A stretch of 64,000 nucleotides of DNA from Sipunculus nudus (Eukaryota; Annelida; Sipuncula; Golfingiida; Sipunculidae), in contig CM049320.1 in the NCBI GenBank assembly GCA_026874595.1, forward strand, positions 8,995,464 to 9,059,463, read 5' to 3'. The notes under the pieces were generated by a model. That model was not told the DNA's origin. It worked only from the letters and a program-made list of their open reading frames with translations, and searched no databases. The first letter of the stretch is position 1; each line of letters starts with the position of its first letter. Shown piece by piece: positions 36,772-49,584 of this stretch. The position numbers and the translations under genes were made by a program.

Positions 36772-36941
36772 TTACTATATATACAAGGAGAACCATTAGC
36801 TATTCGACTGGTAAAAACATATTTGAGGAGTTTCAGTGTGAGTCAAACTTTGAATTGGAATCTCATAGAATGGGAGAAATGCGAAGAACGATCCGTGGTC
36901 TTTTTCTCCTGAACGACGTAAGCCTGCACTATCTGCTGCCG
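36772..36941 (+). promoter_or_regulatory. Candidate TATA promoter and first exon
   Basis: TATATATA at about 36776-36783 is followed after about 90 bases by an ATG (36871) with a 24-codon reading M-G-E-M-R-R-T-I-R-G, then L-F-L-L-N-D-V-S-L. It runs straight into a strong donor, CCG|GTAAGT (GT at about 36942). An inverted CCAAT (ATTGG) lies about 200 bases upstream. No downstream exon is identifiable within the following 5 kb, so this stays speculative. Confidence 0.25.
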
Positions 36942-39357
36942 GTAAGTTTTTCTAAAAACAACTGGGAAAGATAACTGCTCAAACGTTTACCGCCCTTCCC
37001 CAGGGCCGAAAGAAGTTCTGAGCATATTATAACTGCAAATTATGGGGCGTAGGTATTCGGTACCCCGGATACCCGCCGCTTAAAAAGTTTCAAGAGAACT
37101 AGAGAACGTTAATCCTAAACTAGTAAAAAAAAATCGTTTAAAATCAAATATTGTGTGTAAGACAGGGAGACATGCATTCGGGGTAAAAAAATGTTAATGT
37201 ATTCGATTGAACAAGATATTTCGCTGAAATTCCAGCTTCAGTGCCTAAACCGTACTCACTTTAATTAATTTGGCTTTCCTTTACATGACAGTTGTTACTA
37301 AAGTAGGGACAATCACCGCGCGCATGATGCATCATTCTCTATATAGAAGATTATCATGCATGTCTGTGATAAAGGCTAGACCGACCTATTCTGCAGCCCA
37401 CTTTGTGATGTTTAACACTCTGTCCATTTAAAAATATATCTACCCTGTTTCCGGCACAATTATGATATTTTCCTAGCTCCTAGGACAATACACTATTTAA
37501 TTCAACCCAGAAATACATATCATGTGTGATTGGTTTTCGCGTTATTAACTTGTTTTCATTGGGAGCTCCAGATGGCAGCACTGCGCTGAACAATTCATAG
37601 AATTTTAACATCATTTACTGGCCGTGTCACTGTCGCGCTAATAGTCGCTCTAAATTTACAAAACAGGTGTCATAAAATAGCTAAAAAGATTCATTACCAG
37701 ATACCATAATGGGTAACTGCCCTGTCGCATTCTGCAATATTTACGAGAGTCTTGAAGTGCGGTATTGCATTCGGCTCTGTCCTGTCAAACCCTACACAGA
37801 ATCTCCAGGCACGCCGCTACGTCAGTGTAACCTAAACTCAAGAACTTGACTCTGCGAAAGAGGTTGATGGCGGGCATGACGATTTATGGGGGGGGGGGGG
37901 GGGGAGGGGGCGTCAGTTTGAGAGACGAGTTTCACTGTAAAAATATATTTAATGATTTATTTTTACAGTTTCTTAAAACAAATCAAGAAAGACAGTCCAC
38001 CTTATCTTAATATAGAACACCCTTGTTGAATAATAGGTCATTCCACTTCCTCTTTGTTTCCGCTTCACAAACTGGACGTTATTTAATAAGGAAAAATGCA
38101 TTAGTGAATAATGAACAACTGGAGAATGATGTACAAATGGGTTTGGTGTTTGCAGAGTTAATGTCGACAGTGGATGTATTACATCACATGTAATCCCGCG
38201 GTAATCGGAAGCTTATGGCGCAGTATGAGCTTATGCGTGCGTGAACACGTTATACCAATTAATAATAGTATTTACGTGTAATCAACATTAAGATCAATAA
38301 AAGGCTAACCTGCAATATCCATATTACCCAGTAACTCACACCAACATTATGCAATATATACTTGAAGGTATATATACGCATGCAGGTAAACATAGACATA
38401 TAAAAGCCTATGAGGGATGTGAGTCCTATACAGGTTTGGATGTCATTTCGTGTTAAAATTTCTTTTTTTTTTCGTTATGACATCGAAACCAATTCAGATT
38501 GAGATATATAACGAAAATATACTACTGTCACTTGCAAACTTCCGCTGAAATCAAAATTTCTCTCCCCAACCATTTTTTTTTTCAATTTTCTCACAACAAC
38601 AATTCAACAGCACTGTCTTTGGCGCAATATTTCTCAAAAACCACTTGATATAGAGCTTTCAAATTTGGCATACAGGTATGCTGACGTATAATCTAAAATT
38701 GCTTTTTTTTTAAATTTTTCGATATCAGTTTTAGTTAAGAAGATATACATCAGTTTAAATTAATGGACATTGTTTGTGTCATACAGTTTTTTTTTCAATT
38801 AAAAATTCGTTTGAAAAAAAAAACTATAAATGTATAAAAAAAATGCTTAGAGATATTTGTATGTACTTTCATGTTTTACTCTTTTTACATACATACCATT
38901 GGCCAAATGTGAGATATATCGCGTTAAAAAATGTAAAATAAATTATTTAAAGTTTAAAATCTTTAAAGCAAAAGCTGAGACAATGTTCATATATATATCA
39001 TCTAACAGAAAATATTCCAAAGATTCCAAATATGTTTATATATCATTGTGGCTAAAATTAATTTTGATATGGATTTTAAAGATAAATTAAAGCAAGGTTG
39101 TTTGACGATCATAAGACCTTAAGGTAAAATAGAAAGCATACTAAACGCCGAGCAACAGAATCTGATTGGCTCAGCGAGAACATTAAAATGGGTACGGCGA
39201 TGCGGAGAAAGATGTGCAAAAGAGTTATACGGTTTAGTTTAATGTTGCATGTTACACGAACGTAGGCTTATAACTCCATCTTTCCCTGTTTTATTTTCTG
39301 CTTCTGTCAAACCTGGCACTTTATATACTTCACAGCAGTTGCGTTAATTTATCTTGC

Positions 39358-39389
<32 letters not shown>

Positions 39390-40380
39390 CGCAAGTACAC
39401 ACACATATGTAGTGTTGAAAAGTTGGCAATTTGCCAGACACGTGCTGGGCTGCCTCATATCATGAAATCAGATTCCATCAAAGGTTATCAGGTTATCACA
39501 AGGGGTAAAGTCCTGATTACAGCTTTGTATGCAGTTTAATCAACTGTCGATCACAGCTGCTTTATCCTTCATTGGCGGGGTCAACTTGAGGTCAAGCAAA
39601 CGTATTCCAAATCTCATCATATTATCATATAACATAATTGCCTAAGAAAAAAAATATTAATATAGATGTTACATAAAATAAGCCCAATTCCTGGAGGAAA
39701 AACATTTTTTCTCTCTATTTTCCACTAAAAACATGAGGTTGTGTGATTTGTTCAAAAACTATTGGCGCATCTATGAGCACTGTCAACTCGGCAGTGACGT
39801 CACACACTGGGACATCCCCTGTGACTAAAAATTCTAGATCTCAGTAAAAGTACAGTATTTCTGCCTCTGTCAGTCCAAAATTTTCAGCAGAGAATAAAAA
39901 CAACATGCATTACTAGATCTGAGTTGTTGATAAAATTCAGTCCATGATATCACATGTGTACCAGCCAATCAAATCAGGACAAAGTCTGGGATCTGGATGA
40001 AATCCACCCATCACACAACAAACGCACATGGAATAGGTTTACTTAACCTTCATAGCATCTCTTGCGGTCCACACTTGGTATTTGCCATGGTTGTTGTGTA
40101 GGGCGTGGCATTGGGCGTTGTGTGACCGTTAATATTTGTATGTGAATGTCTACTGGTCACCACAACAAGGCCCCGAGGGGGTGTCATGACGCTCCATATA
40201 CATGTTGGTTAATGCTGATATATATACAGCTGAGCTATCTTGTGAAATTCATGCGTTCGCGAGGGAACTGATGGCCAAATCTGACAGGCACCTGATGTTT
40301 CCAGCAGGGGTTACAACAGAAGGAAACCGATGGTCATATTCCGCGCGTAATAAACCAATATAAAGCACATCCACACCAAC
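36942..40380. other. Intergenic, no supported gene
   Basis: Poly-G tracts at about 37889-37911 and 39358-39384, otherwise AT-rich. A 46-codon ATG frame at 37709 is too short to support. Confidence 0.5.
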
Positions 40381-40385
40381 CCATA

Positions 40386-40510
40386 TACAGTAGAACCTCA
40401 AATTTCCGTATTTCGTTTTTCTGAAAATTTTACCGAAAAGTAGATATACGACATTCGGAAAATATTTTTTTTTGGCCAAATTACCGAATGTAATTCCGAG
40501 GATAACTGGC
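40386..40510. mobile_element. Possible pogo/Tigger-like element end
   Basis: TA followed by CAGTAGAACCTCAAATTTCC resembles the CAGT-GAACCTC terminal inverted repeats of pogo/Tigger DNA transposons. A short internal inverted similarity follows (TTCGGAAAATATT / AATTCCGAGG). No opposite end is found, so this is a fragment at best. Confidence 0.3.
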
Positions 40511-41938
40511 TGAGTGGCTTTCACTTGCCCTAGAAGAATAAAAAATGGTCCGATAAGCGCGTCGACTAAGCTTATACTTAATGGGTCATTGAGAGCGTTT
40601 TTCGCTAAGTCTATTACGGTGCATGCATTCATGTGAACACCTGTACGTGTACTGACGTAATACTGTCCCTTTTGTTTTGGTCTTTCTAAAAATTTTTTTC
40701 TTTGTGCTTTGCATTTTGGAAAACCAACATAAAGTTAGATAAGAGCTCATTTTGAGTTGACCGTGTCATCAAATGGAATCGATGCTACTAAACCAGGAAG
40801 GTTGCGTTGGAAGATTCTGGCGGGGGTTGAAGGCTGGGTCCACACAATCTAATTATCCTTTTTCTTGTAAATTAGCTTTTAGGAAAGGAATATTAAAATA
40901 TAAATGTTTGCAAGTGTATGTTTAATAAAGTTTTGATTTTTTTTGTAATTAATAAGAACTTTTACATATTTAGAAAGCACCAAACACTTTACACGTGCCT
41001 GGTCAACCATTCACAATCAACTCAGAGCTGAAAATGTATTTGATCGAGTTATCACTCAGGCCAAAAAGGCTTTGTTCTTTTATATTGTATATTTTGACAG
41101 TTTCTGTATTGGTGACAAAGGAATCTGTACTAACGGAAACAAGTAACTTCAGCACATAAGTCAACCATGTCCCGGCTTTCATTAATATCTACATATCCTA
41201 AGCTATTGTGCATGACAGTGAATGATAATGAAATAAATATTGAAATTAAAAATATCATTGCAGCAGTAAAAGTCCAACTTAGTTGATAACATCTTCAGCT
41301 TATATCTACTTTCCAGTCAAAAACATTTGTTGCGCCAGTTCTTTAGTTATTTGGTGCCAGTTACATTTTTATTTATGCAACAACATACAATTTTGTAAAC
41401 TTGTTGCTCATACACTTGCAGCTGGTCTACAGAATTGTTTTTGATATGTTATTAAGACCTCATTTGAAAAAAAAAATCGACCCATGATTTTTTTCTTGGA
41501 AAAAGAGGGAGAAAACTATTTAAGGTCAATATAGGGGTTGCCACCAAGATATTGTTTTTGCAAATTCAACACATGATCAAAACAAAATCAAAATGTCTTG
41601 GTCACAGTTGCAGCGTTTGTTGAGATATTAAGTATCAGACGGCGGAGAGGGAACAAGTAGAATTAGGACTATTCAGTCTCTCAACTTGTCGCAGTAACAT
41701 TGGATGTAGGGAAAATATTATGAAAAGGGGCTTTTGTTTGGCAATGATGATAGAAAAAAATATATAAAGTAACAATTAACTGCTGTCCGCTAAAATAACG
41801 AAAGCATGTCACTTTTGACTATCCAGGGCTACTGAGGTCAATAATGCGTTACTAAAAACACTACTAAATTTGCTCACCGACGAAATGTGTGCACGTGTAC
41901 AGTGAACATAAAATCTTTTATGTATCCAAAAGAACCGG
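40511..41938. other. Intergenic, upstream of the glycosyltransferase relic
   Basis: No supported gene. If the downstream sequence is a retrocopy, its 5' end probably lies in the last few hundred bases here. Confidence 0.4.
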
Positions 41939-43294
41939 GTGATTTTATGTCTTCTGGTTGGCAGTCAGATTGTGTGGTTACCGTTGGACACATGGAAGGC
42001 AGGGTCAAACAATACACATGTATCAGGAAACCTCCGGTGCGAAATTACGGACCTTCCGTGCCTCGTAAAGAAAGTGTCAACGAAGGTACTAGACGGAAAT
42101 GAATTGATTATAACGCTAGTTATTGTAGATGAATCATATATAGAAATGTTCCTGAATTTTGCCCTGACAGCGAAAGACAACGGAGTCATGAATGTTCTAC
42201 CTTTCGGGCTTAGTCTGAAAACCGTTGAGGAACTTATGAGCCGGGGGTTTGCCGCCTACTACGACCCATCCCTTGGAGAGTTAGGGACCATGGAGCATCC
42301 TTCTGGCAGCATTGGCTTTAAACGAAAGGGGAATCTTAAGTTTCTCTGCCACTTTGCGACTTCTCTCTCTTGGATACAATGTGCTTTTGATGGATCTGGA
42401 TGCAATTTTCATTAAAAATCCGTTTCCGTATTTCAGTTGTAAGGAATGTGATATTGAGATACAGCAAGCCATAAAGGGTATGTCGAACAAGCTTTGCATT
42501 GGAGTGGTACTTTTCCGGAAAACCGTGCCTACAGTAAGCATTGTAATAGAAATAAAGAGAATATTGAGCAAAAATCCACGTTTGTGGGACAACGCAGTTA
42601 TGGAAAAAACGATGATAAGCTGGAGAGAAATGAAGCGAATAAGATATAATATTTTACCATTCCAGCTTTTCCCTACAGGCCATGTCTTTAACAAGGAGAA
42701 CATGTACACATTCAACATATCAGAAACAGTGATATTTCACAATAACTACAATGTATGGTCTCGTATTAAGAAGTATCGATTTAAAGAACTGGGAGGTTGG
42801 TTCATGGATACTGACAATTATTATAGCAGTACCTCTAAGAAATACATAACCTACAACACCATGTTTCCTGTAGACCGAAGCAAAAATCTCGCAGACCTTA
42901 ATAATGGACTTAGATTAGCGAAATTACTAAACAGATCACTGATCCTGCCAATCTTTCATTGTCAAAACCTGCAAACGACAAAGCCCTGTCCATTGGACAC
43001 AGTTCTTGTGAAACATTTTGTGAAATGGGACACTGAGAACGAAAACTTGTACCGTGAACACGCGTTTCTACGAAACAAAAATGTTCCACAGTCAGTTAAA
43101 AATTCTATCACCGAACCTCTCATGGTTTTAACTGAAGAAACAAGAGGAAACAGTTCCTTGTTGGATTTATATGTATTCAAACAACACAAGATAAGTATGG
43201 TCCAACAGAAAGTGAACTCGTTGGATGGTTGAAGCAATATAATGATTTCTCTGTGATCCAGATGCATTCTATGAGATTTAAACTGAGATCCTGA
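41939..43294 (+). pseudogene. Nucleotide-diphospho-sugar glycosyltransferase, intronless with two frameshifts
   Basis: The first frame runs to about 42340 (K-V-L-D-G-N-E-L-I-I-T-L-V-I-V-D, then S-R-G-F-A-A-Y-Y-D-P-S-L). A one-base excess near 42340-42346 moves the reading to a second frame: L-R-L-L-S-L-G-Y-N-V-L-L-M-D-L-D-A-I-F, whose DLD (42393-42401) is the DxD metal/nucleotide-sugar motif of the Nucleotid_trans (PF03407) fold. L-P-F-Q-L-F-P-T-G-H-V-F and V-I-F-H-N-N-Y-N-V are further family landmarks. Near 43188 a one-base deficit returns the frame, ending D-K-Y-G-P-T-E then W-L-K-Q-Y-N-D-F-S-V-I to TGA (43292-43294). The family works in the Golgi, transferring sugars to glycans. No internal stops other than those after the frameshifts suggest recent inactivation or assembly indels. 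The N-terminal anchor was not found. Confidence 0.75.
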
Positions 43295-44050
43295 GCATGG
43301 TGTATGGAGGCATCAATTTCGATTTTAAGACTGCGTTAAGCGGATTTCTTCAAAAACATGTTTTTCTACTAAACTTTCACATTCTTAGATTACGTACTAT
43401 ATAAAAGACTGGGACCCCTTAGTCTAGTAATACAATTTCAATGGGTGAACACTAGAAGGGACAGCCATAGAAGTTTACAATCTTAAAAACCAACTTCGCA
43501 CGCAGCTGAAATGAGACCAAACTTTATATTAAAAAAAATAATAAAATAAAAAAATCGGACATGAGGTCTTTATAAACTTAAACAATTAAACACTGGGCAT
43601 CGGCGTCTTCCAATCACGGAAACGAATTATTGAGATGTTTAATAAATTGTTACCACATTAGGTAACTGAATTTATACCGAGGATAGCGCTCATCACGTTA
43701 ACAGTGAATGGATTAATTAAAGTTGTCTCTCCATTTTCTTTTCTCTTTTGTCTCTCATTTATGTTGATGTTGAGGCTATGAATAAAGGATATTACATTTT
43801 GAGATATATATACAGACCTATATTTTGTCAAGTAAGGTACACTGGAGAACCTTTACTAGAAATTATTATTTTTTTGCGCCTACATATTTGTATACTATTT
43901 TAGGACTATATTATGTGTATATGCCATGTATCCTTTTCAGGTGCACAAAGGAATATGTGTTTACTTTTTAAGGTGTGATTGCAATATAGGTTATTTAATG
44001 TAGACTTTGTAAGGACATTAAAATATATAGAAATCATGAGAATGTAATAG

Positions 44051-44112
<62 letters not shown>

Positions 44113-44434
44113 TGGCCTTAGTACTTGTAAACATATGTATTTTATATGGTCCACCATAATGTTGTGCGAATTACAAATCTTTAATGTTATTTTAAAAAGA
44201 TCCAAAATATGGGATTCCTAAATTTGTACACATCGATGTGATGTGATTTTGTACAAAATGTATTGTTGATAATTGTTATTAAATATTTTAAAGAAACATT
44301 TTGCACTCTACTTTTTTTAAAGTCAGTTATTGTCAAATAAATATCAGTCCAGTTTATCATAAATGATAAATTTAAAAAAAAAAAAAAACAAAAAACAAAA
44401 CAAAAAAAAAAAAAAACAACAACAACAAAAAAAC
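43295..44434 (+). other. 3' UTR-like sequence ending in an A-rich tract
   Basis: Downstream of the glycosyltransferase relic, AATAAA at about 44336-44341 precedes an A-rich tract (44371-44434, A runs broken by C) by some 30 bases. This is the arrangement of a processed-transcript tail. An (AT)n microsatellite interrupts the region at 44053-44108. No target-site duplication was found by eye. Confidence 0.45.
44053..44108. repeat. (AT)n microsatellite
   Basis: About 28 AT dinucleotides. Confidence 0.95.
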
Positions 44435-47059
44435 AATGTAAATGCCGGTAGACAGGTGTGAAACATTAAAGAGATACCAGTGATATTTCAAAGAAGTTTT
44501 ACAATGATTTCCTCAAATAAGTAATGTACTTCCTCTCCATTACATAGATGGAACTATATGTATAGTTCACAAGTCAAAACGGGTAGGCTAAACTTCCAAA
44601 AGCATCATAAAGCAGAGGCGTAGACAGATGTTCTCTAAGTCCATGATGGCCTCTCATATTGTTCAATTTTAATAAGGGAACTGGTGAACTCGAAGTTAAT
44701 TATCATAGAGACAAATAAATGATCACAGCGCGGGAGTAAGCATGGGGGAGTGTCGGGGCCTATTACCCTTTGGCGCTAAATTACATTCACGGAGTGAATG
44801 TTTACATAAAATAAATAAAATCATAGGATATGCCAAAGGCATAAACAATGCATGAACAAATGAGACACAACTTTAGCCAACCCGGCTATGTATCAGTTTT
44901 ACCAGAATATCAAGAAATACAATAATGGAGGGTATTATAATTATACTATACAGGGGAATGCGATTACTCTCTAGAACACTGAGGAGAGAAGGAAATGTAA
45001 ATACCTCCTACTTCTTGAATCGGAAAAAAAAGGAATTAAGGAAATTGCTTGTCTGAATAGAAAGAAATGTAGGTTTGGTGTTAATTTTAATTCATCGAAA
45101 AAGAAAGACGTGTAGAGAATGCATTCGTTACAATTTGTACATGTTACATTCCAATACAGCTAGGGACACGTCAAGGTGACCACAATAATGTTAAGTGCTT
45201 GATCGTGTGTAACATTAGCACGCCCAATTTGAACCAAGAGGGTGATTGTAGTAATACAAGTAACAAAATATGTGTAAAAACCGGGAATTCTGGAACATTT
45301 TTGTAAAGAGGATCTTTTGAACCTTTTAGGCATGATGGTCAAAATTTCAAAATGCATATGTTTAAAATCGTCAAAATATCCTAAAATAATACTAAGTATA
45401 TCATAAAATTATATCACAAAACATGTAGGATAAATAACCAAATTCCCCTCCAGTGTAATTGGTCTAACATCCTGATTATTTTCATGAAGATCTGGTCAGC
45501 CAATGCCGGGAAAAGTTTACGCCAGACGACACACTGAGGAAGGATAGCGCACCATAAAAGCCCATAATGTAAAAAATACATATTTTAATACATATTTAAA
45601 AGACAGGCTTATGGTCTGATATGTTTCACTATTGGCGTTTCAGCGGATCCGTTACATGCAGAATAATGATGAGAGGAAGATACGCAGATCTCCAAGAGTC
45701 CCGATATATTTTACGGCGGAGTTAAGCGGCATTCATTACTTTATATATTTACTTATTCGAAACATATTAAAACAGCCGTACATTGTCTAGCCTAAGGGGA
45801 TACCACTTTGGGGCTGCAACTTATAAGCTAAATAAAATTAATTAAGGAGATCGGTGATATATACTTTAACTTTTACGATGCAGGGTTGCGTAACTAGAGG
45901 TGGGACGAGAGTTCGGTTTATGCTTTTCTGCATGTCTCTTTTATGTCTGTAAGCTCTTCTATTTGGTTCCTGTCTCCTTGTGCGCTTGGTATCTTGCGTT
46001 ATAAACTGTTTTCTCCCTCGGTTTATATTGTATTGTTCCATGAATTGTTTTCCTTCATATGCTTAGGCTTGCTACATGTCACAAATGACTGATTACAAGA
46101 CAACTATGACACAGAGACATCGGTCACGAGTAACAAAACTTCAGGTTACACTGACAAATAAATATTACACTCTTTTGTATGTTTAATATATCCACTAATG
46201 TTTAGATACAGAAAAACATAATTGTGAATAAAATTGTAAATATGTGTTCTTGGTCACAATTCTTCCGCTCTATATATTATTATAAAAAAAATGCTACCAT
46301 GTTAATCTTGAGTTAATATTCAGTTCACGACGGCGTCACCAGGTGTCGCCACCCGCCGAAGCAAAGACCACCTTTAGGCCGTCTTCTACATCTGATAATG
46401 TGTTGTAAAATCCAGACCCTTTTCCTCAAATTGTATATTCAAATAGTATACTTTCCCTCCAAAAGTAATTGTATATGCTTTTTCATTAACTGCCCTCCCC
46501 CTCTTCGCCAGTTTTACTTCATGCGAGATGGAGTCCCGAAATTTTTATGTCTGAACTGGATGGCTGAAAGCTGGGCAATTATGGTTGAAGCCGGTAAGCA
46601 ATGTGTGATATTTTTGTAGCAGATGACCTGACGGAGGGTATCTTGGGAGCAGGGTAGTAACCTAAGATATTGGCAGAACTTAACAACCTGCAAGAAGGAT
46701 AACCGAGATTTGTTATAAGCTTTCCGACGAGATAGTTTAATGAAACCTTTCGTACTTGTCCATTGGGACAATTATTAGATTTATTATATTTTTTCCAATA
46801 TTAGGTTCTTTATTTCTAATTCATTAAAATACAATTATGATATGCTACATTGACTTATTTTTTTAATTTAATTCTGGTATATATAAATGAAATTGAAGTT
46901 CGATATAGGGTCCTGGGCAGTCGGCTGTTTTATCGATAATAACAATATACATGCTTATAACTACATATGTTCAATATACGGAATGTACCTACAGCATAAG
47001 GATCCTCAAGAATTTACTTTCTCACGCATAACTATTGATTCTTGAGGACTTAATTTAAA
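44435..47059. other. Intergenic, no supported gene
   Basis: Open frames are short. A minus-strand frame at 46514-46771 has a gene-like composition but no recognised domain. Confidence 0.45.
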
Positions 47060-47405
47060 GAAAAATGAAAGAAACATGAGTTGAACAGGTTCTTGATATT
47101 GCTTAACTGTTTGATATTCCAACTTTTTAATTAAAAAATGATGCAAAAGCTCCAGTATTTGAATAAGTAATGCATTGATCGCCATGATTATTCCATACAT
47201 TTTAACCTTGCAGTGTTTCATAATTTCTGGAAGACTGTTGGCGCCATCTGTACTTTTTCTAGTTTTTACGTACTTTTTCTCTATTTTTGATACCTTCAAA
47301 TGAAGTAGCTCGGACCATAATAGGGCAAAGACCGGTTCCTTTAGACCTAAAACATTTAATTGTACATCCTGGGAGGTCCTAAAAATCTAATCGGAAACTA
47401 AAATT

Positions 47406-48659
47406 AAGTCATTATGACCTTTTTTAAGCGAGCTAATGGCCGAAATCATGATTTGGAGAGTCAGACCGTGCACATATTGTATCCATTTTGCCTAAAACCT
47501 TCTATTGCTACATTCAGGGAGGTCCTGGATAAATGTCTTTGAAAACATGAAACAAGGTCACCGTGACTTCAAACGTGCGAGCTATAGGAAAAAACATGAT
47601 TTATGCACCATGAAAGTCAGATGGGCTTAATTTATATCCATTAGGCCAAGAATCTTCTAACGCTACATCCAGGGAGTTTTTTTGGTTTTGTTCAGAAACG
47701 TTTAACTAGGTCATGATGACCTATATTTTGCGGGTAATTGGCAAAAAACCCATGATTTTGAGCACCGTGACAGTTAAAAATGGCAAAAATGGTATCCGTT
47801 AGACATAGAAACTTAATTTCTAACCGTACTTTCAGAGAGCTCCTTGGCTAATCTCCTCAGAAACCTGAACTTAGGTCATGGAGACATATATTCTGCGTGT
47901 TACCGGCCGAAAACATGATTTCGAGCACCCAGAGAATCAGACAGGGCACAGCCTGTATCCATTTGTTGTACAATCTTCTGATGTGACATTCACAGAGGTC
48001 CTGGGTAGACGTCCCTAGAATGATGAAATAAGGTCACTGTGACCTATATTCTGTGAGCTATTGGATAAAATTATTTAAGCACCCTGATGATGTGCACAAA
48101 CTGAATCCGTTAGGACTAGAATCTCTCATGTAATATCCAGGGACGTTTTTGACAAATTTTCTTGGAAACCTGACATTAGGACATGATGACCTATATTCTC
48201 CAAGAGACTTGCCGGAAACTTGGTTTTGACCAACCAGACAGTCAGATAAGACACAAATTGTAACTGTTAGGCCTAAAATCTTTAAACACAACATCCAAGG
48301 AGGTTTTGTTCAAATATTTCTAACATGAAATTAGGCCATGGTGACCTATATTCAGCAAGCAACTGGCCAAAAATATGCTTCTGTGCACCTAGACAGGCAT
48401 GGCACCAAACGTTAATGTTTGACCTAGAACCTTCTAATATGACATCCAGGGAGGTCCTTGGCAAGTCTCTTTTGTAATCTGAAATTACTTTACTGTGACA
48501 TATATTTTCTGAGCTATGAACAGAAAACCTAATTATGAACACCCAGAAGGTCAGACAGGTCACAAATCTTAACCGTTGGCTCCAGAAAAGTCTTTCTTAA
48601 TATAAAGGGATGTAACTGTCATGTCTCTTTTGTCATCCAAAATAAGATCACTGTGACTC
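47406..48659. promoter_or_regulatory. Periodic ERE-like inverted repeats (AGGTCAnnnTGACCT)
   Basis: One IR3 palindrome per 155-bp unit. Perfect AGGTCACTGTGACCT is at 48031-48045 and symmetrical AGGTCATGATGACCT at 47708-47722. Partly decayed versions lie at 47406, 47555, 47873, 48178, 48333, 48487 and 48645. The motif is the steroid-receptor (ER-type) consensus. Binding is not shown. Confidence 0.6.
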
Positions 48660-48669
48660 AGAGAGAGAA

Positions 48670-48730
<61 letters not shown>

Positions 48731-48764
48731 GGGAGAGAGAAAAGAGAAGGAAAGGGAGAGAGAG
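48660..48764. repeat. (GA)n microsatellite
   Basis: GA/GGGA tract inside the array. Confidence 0.95.
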
Positions 48765-49359
48765 AGCTGTGTGTACCAACATGATGAGTATCCTACAAGT
48801 CAGATGGACATACGTCATAGCAAATTGAGGTAGAAACTTCTAACTTAGCATCTTTGAAGTTCCAAGTAATATCTTAGTGCTGTTACTTATTTTCTCAGGA
48901 CTATGGGAAAGAACATGATTTTGAACACTCTGGAAGTCATTCTCCTAATTATCCAAGGTTCCTTAACAAATATTTTTTACCAGATCATAACATAAATTAT
49001 TTATACATGTATCAACCGTATACATGTCAAATTCAGCTCAGCGTCATGGCCTATGGTTCACTTAATACTTTTTACTACACCTTTTACATCATTTAATCCT
49101 TTCTTTCGGTAACTTGATCACAATGGACGAATTATAACTGTTAAGCCTTGATGTTTTAATAACACATTCAATCATAATGTTTATGTGAAAGGTGTTTGCT
49201 TACTTTAGATTTATCATTAAACAAATGTAATCGATATTATGAGTAAATCATTCTACAAGGAAACGTAGAAGTCTTTATTACATTGATGTGCATGTGCGTA
49301 TACTGCCGTGAGAGATGCCAGTTGGATATTTTTTTAACAGAACAAGAGTGAAATTGTTT

Positions 49360-49498
49360 TACTGTATTTGACGTAATAAGCGCCCCTTCCGTAAAAAGCG
49401 CCCCCACACACTCTCTCACACACACGGATTCTGTAGATCACATTAAGAAAATGAAGGGATGAGCCATCCTTACCTCGCCTATTACGTCGAATACGGTA
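49360..49498. mobile_element. TA-flanked mini-MITE (~139 bp)
   Basis: The left end TACTGTATTTGACGTAATA is matched by the inverted right end TATTACGTCGAATACGGTA (2 mismatches over 19). TA at both borders is consistent with a Tc1/mariner-type target. Interior GCGCCCC blocks; no ORF. Confidence 0.7.
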
Positions 49499-49584
49499 CT
49501 TTTTTCTAAAGAAAAAATACCGCTTGATTTTTTATTTATTTTTTAATCATTATGGCTATACATTTGCTTTGATTTCATCAACCA

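Larger units (their letters stand above)
47060..49064 (+). repeat. Tandem array of ~155-bp units related to copy 1
   Basis: Opens with a 300-bp-type unit (TTTGAATAAGTAATGCATTGATC, split TTTGAATAAG-TAATGCATTGATC, near 47157). About nine ~155-bp units follow, each with ACATCCAGGGAGGTCC-like text, a GGGCACAAAT block and a TGACCTATATTCTG block. Phase points at 47406, 47555, 47708, 47873, 48031, 48178, 48333, 48487 and 48645 give spacings of 147-165. A (GA)n tract interrupts it at 48660-48764. It ends with CAGCTCAGCGTCATGGCC at about 49034, the same terminal motif as the other arrays. Confidence 0.85.

Noticed and set aside
37709-37849. 46-codon ATG frame starting M-G-N-C, suggestive of a myristoylated/acylated protein
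   Set aside because: Too short, with no supporting splice sites or homologue recognised.
40249-40632. 127-codon minus-strand ATG frame
   Set aside because: It spans a pogo-like element end, and its composition is not convincing. No family landmarks.
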